Source: Nonomuraea africana (lineage in GTDB: Bacteria; Actinomycetota; Actinomycetes; Streptosporangiales; Streptosporangiaceae). From it: 64,000 bases of DNA. Below, one piece after another: positions 8,361 to 16,124 of this stretch; position 1 is the first letter of the stretch, and every line of letters starts with the position of its first letter. The notes beneath the pieces were generated by a model. It searched no databases and was not told the DNA's origin. It saw only the letters and a list, made by a program, of their open reading frames with translations. Made by a program: the position numbers and the translations under genes. The DNA lies in NCBI RefSeq assembly GCF_014873535.1, contig NZ_JADBEF010000001.1, positions 1,302,001 through 1,366,000 of the forward strand, given 5' to 3'.

Positions 8361-9701
8361 TCAGTACATCAGCGACGGTTCGCGCACCGGCTCGACGGCC
8401 GGCGCCGGGGGCAGCTCGGGGCCCTTCCTGACGCTCCTGACCAGCAGGACGACCTCGGCCATTGCGAGCACGCCGTACAGGAGGGTGAAGAGGGTCAGCG
8501 ACGTGGCCACCTCGGCCAGCGACACCCCCGGCGAGACGCTGGAGGCGGTCAGCAGCTCGCCCGCGACCGTCCACGGCTGGCGGCCGATCTCGCTCAGCAG
8601 CCAGCCGGCGGTCACCGCGAGCAGCGGCAGCGGCAGGGCCAGCACCAGCGCCTTGGCGTACCAGGGCGGCACCTGCCTGCGCCTACGGGTCAGCCAGAGG
8701 CCCAGCACCGACAGGCCCACCGTCGACAGGCCGAAGACGATCATCACCCGGTAGGACCAGAAGACGACCTCCTGGTTCGGCCGGTAGTCGCCGGGGCCGA
8801 ACTTCTCCTCCAGCCTGCGCTGGATGTCCTCGGTGCCCTGAACGGTGGCGTCGAAGTCGTTGGCGGACAGGAAGCTCAGCAGCTTGGGGATCTCGATACC
8901 CGGCAGCACGTGGAACGGCGCGCCCTTGGTGTCGTGCGTCAGGCCCTCGGCGGCGGCCAGCTTCATCGGCTGCTGCTCGTACATCAGCTTGCCCGACATG
9001 TCACCCGTGCCCGCGACGACGGCCCCCGCGATCGCCGTCATGACCAGCGCGCCGCGCAGCGGGCTCCGGAAGGCGGTGTCTCCCTTGAGCAGCCGGTGGC
9101 CGCTGACCGCGAGCACGAACCCGCCCGCCACGATGAAGCTGGCGGCGATCACGTGCGGCACCTGGGCCAGCGCGGTGGAGTTGGTCAGCACCGCCCACAG
9201 GTCGGTCATCCTGGCCCGGCCGTCCACGACCTCGTAGCCCACCGGGTGCTTCATCCAGGCGTTGGCGGCCAGGATGAAGTAGGCGGACAGGTTCGAGCCG
9301 ATCACCGCCGCCCAGATGGTGGCCAGGTGCACCCGCTTCGGCAGCTTGTCCCAGCCGAAGATCCACAAACCCAGGAACGTCGACTCCATGAAGAAGGCGA
9401 GCAGCGCCTCCAGCGCCAGCGGGGCGCCGAAGACGTCGCCCACGAACACGGAGTACTCGCTCCAGTTCATGCCGAACTGGAACTCCTGCACGATGCCCGT
9501 CACCACGCCCATCGCGAAGTTGATCAGGAAGAGCTTCCCGAAGAACTTCGTCAGGCGCAGGTAGTACTCCTTGCCCGTGCGGTGCCAGGCGGTCTGCAGT
9601 CCGGCCACGAAGACGCCGAGGCCGATCGTCAGCGGTACGAAAAGGAAGTGGTACACGGTGGTCACACCGAACTGCCACCGCGCAAGGTCTAGTGCTTCCA
9701 T
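8361..9701 (-). CDS. cydA: Cytochrome bd ubiquinol oxidase subunit I
   Basis: A 446-residue haem-bearing subunit that oxidises quinol and reduces oxygen in the cytoplasmic membrane. ATG 9701 (MEALDLARWQFGVTT) is the family-typical start; an in-frame extension upstream would run through the operator and is rejected. His18 (TTVYHFLFVPLTIG) matches the haem b595/d-side ligand and His183 (AQVPHVIAAS) the haem b558 ligand. GRQPWTVAGELLTA closes the quinol loop, which is of the short Q-loop type given the overall length. It forms an operon with cydB behind a triple palindromic operator. Confidence 0.96.
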   Translation of the reverse strand: MEALDLARWQFGVTTVYHFLFVPLTIGLGVFVAGLQTAWHRTGKEYYLRLTKFFGKLFLINFAMGVVTGIVQEFQFGMNWSEYSVFVGDVFGAPLALEALLAFFMESTFLGLWIFGWDKLPKRVHLATIWAAVIGSNLSAYFILAANAWMKHPVGYEVVDGRARMTDLWAVLTNSTALAQVPHVIAASFIVAGGFVLAVSGHRLLKGDTAFRSPLRGALVMTAIAGAVVAGTGDMSGKLMYEQQPMKLAAAEGLTHDTKGAPFHVLPGIEIPKLLSFLSANDFDATVQGTEDIQRRLEEKFGPGDYRPNQEVVFWSYRVMIVFGLSTVGLSVLGLWLTRRRRQVPPWYAKALVLALPLPLLAVTAGWLLSEIGRQPWTVAGELLTASSVSPGVSLAEVATSLTLFTLLYGVLAMAEVVLLVRSVRKGPELPPAPAVEPVREPSLMY

Positions 9702-9723
9702 GATCCCCTCACGGGCTTGGAGC

Positions 9724-9768
9724 TCTACAGCTTGTAGTTCTACTAAAAGTAGTACTACGGCTTGTAGA
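9724..9768 (-). promoter_or_regulatory. Triple 15-bp palindromic operator upstream of cydAB
   Basis: Three abutting 15-mers, each a dyad of form wCTACnnnnnGTAGw: TCTACAGCTTGTAGT (9724-9738), TCTACTAAAAGTAGT (9739-9753), ACTACGGCTTGTAGA (9754-9768). The block ends 23 bp before the cydA ATG and is markedly richer in A/T than its surroundings. The CTAC...GTAG dyad resembles targets of small winged-helix repressors such as the BlaI/MecI family, which is inference. Cooperative binding of three dimers, each 1.4 turns apart, is expected. No candidate regulator is adjacent. Confidence 0.8.
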
Positions 9769-9810
9769 GCAATGCGACGGGGAGGCGCTGCGATCTTCGT
9801 CACAGACGTG

Positions 9811-9849
9811 CTCAAGGGGTGCGAGGCCGCACACCTCGCACCCCTTGAG
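9811..9849 (-). terminator. Hairpin terminator after the deacetylase gene
   Basis: A perfect 16-bp stem (CTCAAGGGGTGCGAGG at 9811-9826 and its complement at 9834-9849) with a 7-nt loop. It lies between the deacetylase stop and the cydA promoter on the minus strand, insulating cydAB from read-through. There is no U tract, as is usual in actinomycetes. Confidence 0.75.
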
Positions 9850-9949
9850 GTCTCCCGGTCACCCCCCGGCTCCCGGTCCTGTCGCCCCCTGGAGACAACG
9901 ATGGCGGGCGGGCGGCCCTTCGCGCGTCACCCGCGCGGCGGATTCCCGG

Positions 9950-10819
9950 CTACTTCGCCCGGCGGAGGGCCGCCTTCAGATAGGCGTCGAGGTTGCCGAG
10001 CTCGAAGCCGCGGCGCTTGATCTTGCTGACCAGGATCCTGAAGTCCCTGGCGAGGTTGGGCCTGAAGTGCAGCAGCAGGATGTCGCCAGGGCGCAGCCTC
10101 TTGTCGGGCACCTGGTAGGCGATCTTGCCGCCCGGCTGGACGGTCGCCGTCCACAGCAGCAGCGCCTGGAGGCCGCAGGCCTTGGCGGCGCGCTGGGTGT
10201 CGGTGTTGTAGGTGCCGAACGGCGGCCTGAACAGCGTGGGCCTGACCCCGACCTCCTTGCCGATCAGCCTGGAGGAGCCGCACAGCTCCGCCTTCTGCGC
10301 GTCGTAGCCGAGCGTGCGCAGGTTGGGGTGGGTCAGCGTGTGGTTCTCGATCGGCACGCCCGCGTCGCGCAGCAGGCGGACGTAACCCCATTTGCCACGG
10401 CCGACGAAGCGGCCCTGGCCGCCCGCGGGGTCGGGCGCGCCGATCGCCTCGACGGCGTCGCGCATGACGAAGGCGGTGATCGGGATGCGCTGGTCGCGCA
10501 CCTGACGGACGAAGCCGGGGTCCTGCTCCCAGCCGTCGTCGATGGTCAGGAACACCACCTTGCGCCTGGTGGGGATGGAGCTGATCACCGGCGGCAGGGA
10601 GCCGCTCGAGGGGATCCGCCCCACCTCGCCGGGCCTCGGCGTCGCGCCGGGCGGGCCGAGCTCCTCCGGGGACGGCTGGGGCCGTGCTCCTGCGGTGGGC
10701 GCCGAGGCGGTGCCCGGCGCGGTGCCCTGCCCCGCCGTACAGGCGGCGAGCAGCGCCACCGCCGTGATGCCCGCGCCCGCCCGCGCCAGGCGCGCTCCCC
10801 CGGATCGCCCCGTGATCAT
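9950..10819 (-). CDS. Polysaccharide deacetylase lipoprotein (NodB/CE4)
   Basis: A 289-residue cell-surface deacetylase. The ATG at 10819 is chosen because it begins a lipoprotein signal (MITGRSGG..., lipobox LLAAC); an ATG at 10834 and an earlier one are possible. A Pro/Gly-rich linker precedes the NodB domain. Metal/catalytic motifs are visible: TIDDG (Asp94, Asp95), NHTLTH (His160, His164), RPPFGTYN and LLLHF near the C-terminus. CE4 enzymes remove acetyl groups from GlcNAc in peptidoglycan, chitin oligomers or related glycans; which one is not shown. It is transcribed alone, divergent from the CoxG-like gene. Confidence 0.88.
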   Translation of the reverse strand: MITGRSGGARLARAGAGITAVALLAACTAGQGTAPGTASAPTAGARPQPSPEELGPPGATPRPGEVGRIPSSGSLPPVISSIPTRRKVVFLTIDDGWEQDPGFVRQVRDQRIPITAFVMRDAVEAIGAPDPAGGQGRFVGRGKWGYVRLLRDAGVPIENHTLTHPNLRTLGYDAQKAELCGSSRLIGKEVGVRPTLFRPPFGTYNTDTQRAAKACGLQALLLWTATVQPGGKIAYQVPDKRLRPGDILLLHFRPNLARDFRILVSKIKRRGFELGNLDAYLKAALRRAK

Positions 10820-10892
10820 GGGACCCCATCCTGCCATGCGCAAGGTCACATTCTCGGCGTGAGTTGCCATGAGGACGAGGCGGGTGGCTGCC

Positions 10893-10904
10893 TAGAGTGG
10901 CCAT
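10893..10904 (+). promoter_or_regulatory. Leaderless promoter of the CoxG-like gene
   Basis: TAGAGT at 10893-10898 is followed by 6 nt and then the GTG start at 10905, with no Shine-Dalgarno sequence. This is the standard actinobacterial leaderless layout, in which the transcript begins at or next to the start codon. Confidence 0.65.
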
Positions 10905-11630
10905 GTGAAGGTCGCAGGCAGTGCGGTGCTCGGCATCGACAGAGATCGTGTGTGGGACGCCCTCCAAGACCCGGCGGTGCTGGTGCGCACCATCCCGGGC
11001 TGCGAGCGCCTGGAGGAGACGGGGCCCGGCACCTACCGGATGACGGTCAGCGCGGGGGTGGCCGCCATCAAGGGCGTCTACCAGGGGGAGGTGGCGCTGT
11101 CGGAGCCGCTGCCGCCCGAGCGCTTCGTGCTGAAGGCGCGGGGGCAGGGCGCGCCGGGCACGGTCGAGGCCACCGTGGAGGTACGGCTGGCGGACGTCGA
11201 CGGCGGCACCAGGATCGACTACGACGCCGAGGCGGTGGTCGGCGGGATGATCGGCGGGGTGGGGCAGCGGATGCTCGGCTCGGTCGCCAAGCGGACGGCG
11301 GGCGACTTCTTCACCGCGATCGAGTCCCACCTGACCTCGGCGGCTCCCGCTGTGGGCGCGCTGTCTCCAGCGGCCGCCGAACCCGCAGAAGCGGCCGGGC
11401 AGGCGGCGGCCCCGGCTCTCTCCGGCACAGGCGCGGCTCCGGTTCTCTCCGGCTCCGGGGCCACCTCGGCGCCCTCCGGCGCGGGGCAGGTCTTCGAACG
11501 GCCACATCCCGCGAAGGAGCACACCCAGACCCGCCCGTGGGTCATGCTCGCCGCCTTCGGGATGGGCGCGGGCATCGCCCTCGGCAGCGCCGCGATCGGC
11601 TGGGTCCTCGGCAGAGCGGGCCGCCGCTAG
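10905..11630 (+). CDS. CoxG-like SRPBCC protein with C-terminal membrane anchor
   Basis: A 241-residue protein, GTG start at 10905. Residues 1-145 match the CO dehydrogenase subunit G (CoxG/SRPBCC) family: VWDALQDPAVLVRTIPGCERLEE, YRMTVSAGVAAIKGVYQGEV, and GVGQRMLGSVAKRTAGDFF. Residues about 148-205 form an Ala/Pro/Gly/Ser-rich linker with repeated LSG(T/S)GA units, and residues about 213-236 form one transmembrane segment (VMLAAFGMGAGIALGSAAIGWVLG) followed by basic residues. In Oligotropha CoxG anchors CODH to the membrane; no cox genes are seen here, so this is an orphan of unknown partner. Confidence 0.8.
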   Translation: MKVAGSAVLGIDRDRVWDALQDPAVLVRTIPGCERLEETGPGTYRMTVSAGVAAIKGVYQGEVALSEPLPPERFVLKARGQGAPGTVEATVEVRLADVDGGTRIDYDAEAVVGGMIGGVGQRMLGSVAKRTAGDFFTAIESHLTSAAPAVGALSPAAAEPAEAAGQAAAPALSGTGAAPVLSGSGATSAPSGAGQVFERPHPAKEHTQTRPWVMLAAFGMGAGIALGSAAIGWVLGRAGRR

Positions 11631-11634
11631 ACGG

Positions 11635-12321
11635 TCACGCGCTCGGCGGGGTGCGCCAGCGGCTCTCGACCGACACCTCGCGTACGGCGGGCCAGGTGCG
11701 CTCCAGCTCGTGCGCCAGCACCGTCGTGAGCTCCTTGACGTCGGCGGCGGCCGTCGCGTGCATCGCCTCGGCCACGATCAAAACGGCGTCCGTCGTGTCC
11801 CTGACGGCGGAGTGGCCGCTCTGCCTGTTCGTCCAGCGGCGCGCGTGCGCCCGCCGCTCCGCGTCGGCGAAGATCACCTCGCCGGGGTCGGGCCGCTCGA
11901 CCTCGCCGCCGAAGGTCACGTAGGTCTCGTCGCCGTCCGCGTGGCGGACCTCCAGGCTCCGCGAGACGTACGCGAGGTCGAAGACGCCCACCGGGATGGC
12001 GTAGGCCAGCGAGATCGCGTTGCACAGGTCGATCAGCGGATGGATGCGCGGCAGCGCGCCCTCCTTCCTGAAGCGCCGCAGCAGCGACTCCGACGCGCAC
12101 CGGTACTGGGTCGGCTTCAGCCCCATCTTCGAGAAGGCCCGCCGCCAGGCCTGGATCTCGGGCAGGTCCGCCTCCGTGCCCGCCGCGAGGCGCTCCTTGG
12201 CGACGGCGGTGAACCGGTCCAGGTCGGGAACCGCGTCGGGGGTGATCCCCCGAGCGAAGACCACTCCGGCCGCGAGCTCGGGGAAGTCGGACCTGATCTG
12301 GGGCGAGTGCTGGAAGTGCAT
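11635..12321 (-). CDS. B3/B4 tRNA-editing-like domain protein
   Basis: A 228-residue free-standing B3/B4 domain, the fold found in PheRS beta subunits (FPELAAGVVFARGI; SKMGLKPTQYRCASESLLRR; IHPLIDLCNAISLAYAIPVGVFDL; SGHSAVRDTTDAVLIVAEA). Stand-alone copies are thought to hydrolyse mischarged or otherwise aminoacylated substrates, but most are untested. ATG 12321 gives the full fold. It ends 4 bp from the CoxG-like stop (convergent) and is divergent from a MocR regulator 56 bp away, which probably controls it. Confidence 0.82.
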   Translation of the reverse strand: MHFQHSPQIRSDFPELAAGVVFARGITPDAVPDLDRFTAVAKERLAAGTEADLPEIQAWRRAFSKMGLKPTQYRCASESLLRRFRKEGALPRIHPLIDLCNAISLAYAIPVGVFDLAYVSRSLEVRHADGDETYVTFGGEVERPDPGEVIFADAERRAHARRWTNRQSGHSAVRDTTDAVLIVAEAMHATAAADVKELTTVLAHELERTWPAVREVSVESRWRTPPSA

Positions 12322-12340
12322 GGGGTTCCTCGATGTCGGC

Positions 12341-12348
12341 GAACGTTC
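12341..12348. promoter_or_regulatory. Palindrome in the B3/B4-MocR divergent promoter
   Basis: GAACGTTC lies between the two divergent start codons (12321 and 12378). Two direct repeats ACAGGTCCA at 12382-12390 and 12406-12414, 24 bp apart, follow just inside the MocR gene. MocR proteins usually bind paired direct repeats near shared promoters, so either element may be the operator. Confidence 0.4.
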
Positions 12349-12377
12349 ACCGGTCAGCCTCTCGCCACAATGGCCTG

Positions 12378-13853
12378 ATGAACAGGTCCAAACAGGCGGC
12401 TTCTGACAGGTCCATAACGGCGGGCTCCGACTTCCTCCAACTGGACGCCCGCGAGGCCTCCGGCGGCGGCCTGTCCGACTGGCTGGCCGGACGGCTCAGG
12501 CTCGCCATGGCCGACGGCCGCCTCCCCATGGGCAGCAGGCTTCCCGCGACGCGGGTGCTCGCGGAGGAGCTGGGCGTCTCGCGCGGCGTGGTCACCGAGG
12601 CGTACCGGCGGCTGGCGGAGGAGGGCCACGTCGCCGGACGGGGGAGGGCGGGAACGGTCGTCGTCGCCGTGCCCGCGACGCCGTCCGGGCCGGTCGCCCC
12701 GCAAAGCGTGACGACGCCTGGCGAGGTGTTCGCCGGCGAGCCGCGGCTCGACGTCTTCGACGAGCTGCGCGCGGCGCCCGCCCGCATCGACCTGTCGCCG
12801 GGCCTGCCCGACCTGGCCGCCTTCCCCCGTGCGGCCTGGCTGCGGGCCGAACGCTCGGTGCTCACCCACCTGTCGGCGGCCGACCTCGGCTACGGCGATC
12901 CCAGGGGCGCGCCCGCCCTGCGCGCGGCCGTCGCCCGGTGGCTGGCGCGCAACAGGGGTATCGGCGCGGACCCCGGCGAGGTGATCATCGTCTCGGGTAC
13001 GGCACAGGCGCTCGCCCTGCTGGCCCGCGTCCTGGGCAGGGAGGGGATCGACGAGGTGGCGGTGGAGGAGCCCGGCTCGCTCGGCGCCCGCCAGCACCTG
13101 AACGACGCGGGCGTGCGCACGCCGCCCGTGACCGTCGACGCGGAGGGCGTGCGGGTGGACGAACTGCGCGCGCTCGGCTCTCCCGCCGTCCTGCTGACCC
13201 CGGCCCACCAGTTCCCGACCGGGGTGGTGCTCGGCGGCGCGCGGCGGCGTGCGCTGCTGGACTGGGCGCGGCAGGGCGGGCTGGTGATCGAGGACGACTA
13301 CGACGCCGAGCACCGCTACGACCGCGCGCCGGTGCCCGCCGTCCGGTCGGTGCTCGCCGACCGGGTCTGCTACGCGGGCAGCGTCTCCAAGCTGCTGGCC
13401 CCCGCGCTGCGGGTGGGCTGGCTGCTGGCGCCGTCGCGGCTGATGGACGCGCTCGTCGACGCCAAGCGCTTCGCCGACCTCGGCAACGCCGTACTGCCGC
13501 AGCTGGTGCTGGCCGCGCTCATGGACAGCGGCGAGCTGGAGCGGCACCTGCGCCTGCTGCGCACCCGCCACCGGCGGCGCAGGGACGCCATGATCGGCGC
13601 GATCGGCAGGCTGCTGCCCGGCGCGGTCGTGCACGGGGCCGCCGCGGGGCTGCACCTGATGGTCACCTACGCGGCGGGACCCGCCGACACGGACCTCGCG
13701 GCGGCCGCGCTGGCCCGCGGCGTGAAGGTCCAGCCGCTGTCGTGGCACACCCGGCGTCCCGGCCCGCAGGGGTTGGTCATGGGCTATGCCGCGCGGACGC
13801 CCGCGGAGATCGGCGAGGGGGTGGCGATCCTGGGCGATCTCCTGCGGCACTAG
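12378..13853 (+). CDS. MocR-family regulator (GntR HTH fused to PLP aminotransferase-like domain)
   Basis: A 491-residue regulator. ATG 12378 is preferred; CACAAT lies 6 nt upstream, suggesting a leaderless start. Residues about 25-85 are a GntR winged helix (LAGRLRLAMADGRLPMGSRLPATRVLAEELGVSRGVVTEAYRRL). Residues about 120-490 have the fold-type I aminotransferase domain: LGYGDPRGAPALRAAVARWL, VSGTAQALALLARVL, EDDYDAEHRYD, and the PLP-lysine segment YAGSVSKLLAPALRVGWL. MocR proteins sense PLP or amino compounds and often control vitamin B6, GABA or taurine genes. Here the likely target is the divergent B3/B4 gene. Confidence 0.93.
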   Translation: MNRSKQAASDRSITAGSDFLQLDAREASGGGLSDWLAGRLRLAMADGRLPMGSRLPATRVLAEELGVSRGVVTEAYRRLAEEGHVAGRGRAGTVVVAVPATPSGPVAPQSVTTPGEVFAGEPRLDVFDELRAAPARIDLSPGLPDLAAFPRAAWLRAERSVLTHLSAADLGYGDPRGAPALRAAVARWLARNRGIGADPGEVIIVSGTAQALALLARVLGREGIDEVAVEEPGSLGARQHLNDAGVRTPPVTVDAEGVRVDELRALGSPAVLLTPAHQFPTGVVLGGARRRALLDWARQGGLVIEDDYDAEHRYDRAPVPAVRSVLADRVCYAGSVSKLLAPALRVGWLLAPSRLMDALVDAKRFADLGNAVLPQLVLAALMDSGELERHLRLLRTRHRRRRDAMIGAIGRLLPGAVVHGAAAGLHLMVTYAAGPADTDLAAAALARGVKVQPLSWHTRRPGPQGLVMGYAARTPAEIGEGVAILGDLLRH

Positions 13854-13856
13854 ACA

Positions 13857-13886
13857 GGCAACCAAATGGTTGCCTATTCTGGCGGC
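13857..13886 (+). promoter_or_regulatory. ArsR operator overlapping a leaderless promoter
   Basis: An 18-bp palindrome GGCAACCA-AA-TGGTTGCC at 13857-13874 is followed directly by a -10 TATTCT (13875-13880), 6 nt, and the GTG at 13887. The palindrome therefore sits in the spacer/-35 region. ArsR-family autorepressors typically bind such sites. Confidence 0.75.
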
Positions 13887-14687
13887 GTGGACGCGGTGTT
13901 CAAGGCGCTGGCCGACGCGAGCCGGAGGAGACTGCTCGACCGGCTCAACGAGCGAAACGGCCAGACCCTGCTGGAGCTGACCGAGGGGCTCGGCATGAGC
14001 AGGCAGGCCGTGAGCAAACACCTGGCGATGCTGGAGGCCGCCAACCTGGTCTCCGCCGTACGGCAGGGCAGGGAGAAGCTGCACTACCTCAACCCGGTGC
14101 CCATCCACGAGATCGCCGACCGCTGGATCGGCCGCTACGAGCGGGGCCGGCTGTCCGTCCTCGCCCACCTGAAGCAATCACTGGAGGCAACGCCCATGAG
14201 CAAGCCCGAGTTCGTCTACGTCACCTACATCCAGACCACAGCGGAGAAGCTCTACCAGGCGCTCACCGACCCCGAGCTCATCAAGGTCTACATGGGTGGC
14301 ATGGGCCCCGAGTCGACGTGGGAGGTGGGCTCGCCGGTGCGCTGGAAGTCCTCCCCCGACGGGGAGTTCGAGGAGCTGGGGCAGCGGGTGCTGGAGGCCG
14401 AGCCGGGCAAGCGGCTGTCGTTCACGTGGCACACGCTGCAGCCGATGCACCGGGAACTGTTCGAGTCCGACGAGGCGTTCGCCGAGGCGCTCAAGGAGCG
14501 GTCGAGGGTGACCTTCGAGATCGAGCCGGCGGAGGTGCCGATCATGGGCATCAAGCTGACGATCATCCACGACGGCTTCGACAGCCCCGACAGCAAGATG
14601 CTGGAGGGCACCAGCGGCGGCTGGATCATGATCCTCTCGGCGCTGAAGACCTTCCTCGAGGGCGGCAAGCTCGTCGCCGACCAGTAG
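13887..14687 (+). CDS. ArsR-type HTH fused to AHSA1/SRPBCC domain
   Basis: A 266-residue two-domain protein. GTG 13887 is chosen from the leaderless promoter; an upstream GTG within the operator is rejected. Residues 1-95 are an ArsR winged helix (VFKALADASRRRLLDRLNERNGQ; LGMSRQAVSKHLAMLEAANLV; GREKLHYLN) without obvious metal-binding Cys pairs. Residues about 104-266 are an AHSA1-type START-like domain (FVYVTYIQTTAEKLYQALTDPELIKVYMGG; SPDGEFEELGQRVLEAEPGKRLSFTWH; GWIMILSALKTFLEGG) that may bind a hydrophobic ligand. In many actinomycetes these are two adjacent genes. Here an ATG at 14196 at the domain border is preceded by GGAGG with a 9-nt spacing, so the second domain may also be made on its own. 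Confidence 0.88.
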   Translation: MDAVFKALADASRRRLLDRLNERNGQTLLELTEGLGMSRQAVSKHLAMLEAANLVSAVRQGREKLHYLNPVPIHEIADRWIGRYERGRLSVLAHLKQSLEATPMSKPEFVYVTYIQTTAEKLYQALTDPELIKVYMGGMGPESTWEVGSPVRWKSSPDGEFEELGQRVLEAEPGKRLSFTWHTLQPMHRELFESDEAFAEALKERSRVTFEIEPAEVPIMGIKLTIIHDGFDSPDSKMLEGTSGGWIMILSALKTFLEGGKLVADQ

Positions 14688-14758
14688 CCCGGACGACCAG
14701 CAGCCCGGGCTACCGGCCCGCGGACAACACCCGTGGGGACACGCCCCCGCCGGGACAG

Positions 14759-14798
14759 GCCCCGCTCGGCCGCCGATACCTCCCGGCACCAGCGGGGC
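14759..14798. terminator. Possible bidirectional terminator
   Basis: GCCCCGCT (14759-14766) pairs with AGCGGGGC (14791-14798) around a 24-nt GC-rich interior that can pair further. It lies between convergent genes (ArsR-AHSA1 and GNAT). The rest of the 200-bp gap 14688-14887 shows no other structure. Confidence 0.4.
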
Positions 14799-14887
14799 GG
14801 CTTCCCGTGGGTGCGGTGATCCGGTCTGCCCCGTGATGCGCTCGGTCTGCTCGGGTCGCCTGGGATGGGTGTCGGTCGAGGGGGACG

Positions 14888-15376
14888 CTAGTCGCGTGCT
14901 CGGTGCCATAGTCGTTCGCCGTGGTCGATTCGGTCGGTCGGGGTGAGGCCCGCGCGCGAGGCGACGGCGGCGGAGGCGGTGTGGTCGGGGTGGATGTGCG
15001 CCACGACCACGCCGACGCCGCGCGCGAAGAGCCAGGCGACCAGGGTCCGCGCGGCCTCGGAGGCGTAGCCGCGTCCCTGCCAGCCCAGGCCGACGACCCA
15101 GGCGATCTCGGCTCTGCGGCCCTCGTCGCTGATCGTCGCCTGGACGTATCCGACCGCCCGCCCGTCGGCCACGCGGCGGATGATCCAGTTGTGCCACTCC
15201 TCGAGGCCGTCAGGGGAGCGGCCCGCGACCTGTCTCGCGTAGCGGGCGCGCAGGCCGTCGAGGGTGGGGGCGGAGCCGCCGGTGAACGTGTAGAGCTCCG
15301 CACCGGCCAGGACGCCCACCATCTCGTCGGAGTCGGCCACGGTCAGCGGGGTGAGGGCGATCAGGTCGTCGGTCAT
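14888..15376 (-). CDS. GNAT-family N-acetyltransferase
   Basis: A 162-residue acetyltransferase of the RimJ-like type. ATG 15376 (MTDDLIALTPL) is used; ATGs at 15385 and 15388 would add three or four residues. Visible GNAT motifs: VGYVQATISD and AEIAWVVGLGWQGRGYASEAARTLVAWLF, the latter holding the acetyl-CoA pyrophosphate loop (GWQGRGYA), and the C-terminal VVAHIHPDHTASAAVASRAGL. The substrate is unknown. It is divergent from a TetR gene 75 bp away. Confidence 0.9.
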   Translation of the reverse strand: MTDDLIALTPLTVADSDEMVGVLAGAELYTFTGGSAPTLDGLRARYARQVAGRSPDGLEEWHNWIIRRVADGRAVGYVQATISDEGRRAEIAWVVGLGWQGRGYASEAARTLVAWLFARGVGVVVAHIHPDHTASAAVASRAGLTPTDRIDHGERLWHRARD

Positions 15377-15451
15377 GCCGTCCATCATGCTGTGCCGTGA
15401 TCCCCTTCTCCGCCCGGCACCCGCCGCCGGGCTCGTGATAGATAGGGGGAC

Positions 15452-16036
15452 ATGGGCAGACGGGCCGGGCGGCGCAGGCAGGACGTCCTCGAGGGAGCCG
15501 CGCGGGTCATCGCCGAGCGCGGCGCGGAGGCGACCAGGTTCGCCGACGTCGCGGAGGTGTCGGGCGTTCCGATCAGCACGCTGCAGTACTACTTCGGCAA
15601 CCGCGAGGATCTCCTCGTCGCCGCCTTCCGCCACTCCGCCGCCACCGACCTGGCGTCGGTCAGGGAGGGGCTGCGCGGGACGCCGTGGGAGCGGCTGCTG
15701 CACATCGCCCGCCACGTCGCGGGCGAGGAGGGCGGCGGCTGGCGGGTGTGGGTCGAGTCGTGGCGGTGGGCCCTGCGCGACGTCGAGTGGCGGGGGGAGT
15801 TCCTGCGCGACTACGCCGCATGGCGGGAGCTGCTGGCCGAGGTGATCGGCGAGGGCATCGCCGACGGTAGTTTCGGCGCGGACGGTGATCCCGGCCGCCT
15901 GGCCAGCCAGGTCCTGGCGCTCCTCGACGGGCTCGGCATGCCGCTGGCCCTGGCCGATCCCGCGCTGAAGGATCCCGAAGTCCTCGCCGACGCCCTGCGC
16001 AGACTCCTGAACGCACGCCGGCCAGCCGCCGAGTGA
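15452..16036 (+). CDS. TetR-family transcriptional regulator
   Basis: A 194-residue regulator. The N-terminus is very basic (MGRRAGRRRQ), and the HTH spans about residues 28-58 (TRFADVAEVSGVPISTLQYYFGNREDLL). The C-terminal ligand domain is Trp-rich (WRVWVESWRWALRDVEWRG). A TAGATA 7 nt before the ATG could be a leaderless -10. It probably controls itself and perhaps the divergent GNAT gene. Confidence 0.9.
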   Translation: MGRRAGRRRQDVLEGAARVIAERGAEATRFADVAEVSGVPISTLQYYFGNREDLLVAAFRHSAATDLASVREGLRGTPWERLLHIARHVAGEEGGGWRVWVESWRWALRDVEWRGEFLRDYAAWRELLAEVIGEGIADGSFGADGDPGRLASQVLALLDGLGMPLALADPALKDPEVLADALRRLLNARRPAAE

Positions 16037-16077
16037 GTGCGCGCTGAGCGGCCCGATCTGGGGCGGTTCGGGCCGGC

Positions 16078-16108
16078 GCGGTTTCCCCGAGGGTTTCGGG
16101 GAAACCGC
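16078..16108. terminator. Bidirectional hairpin terminator
   Basis: A perfect 13-bp stem, GCGGTTTCCCCGA at 16078-16090 and its complement at 16096-16108, with loop GGGTT. It separates the convergent TetR and RTX genes. Confidence 0.8.
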
Positions 16109-16124
16109 CAGAGGTCGCCCGCCG

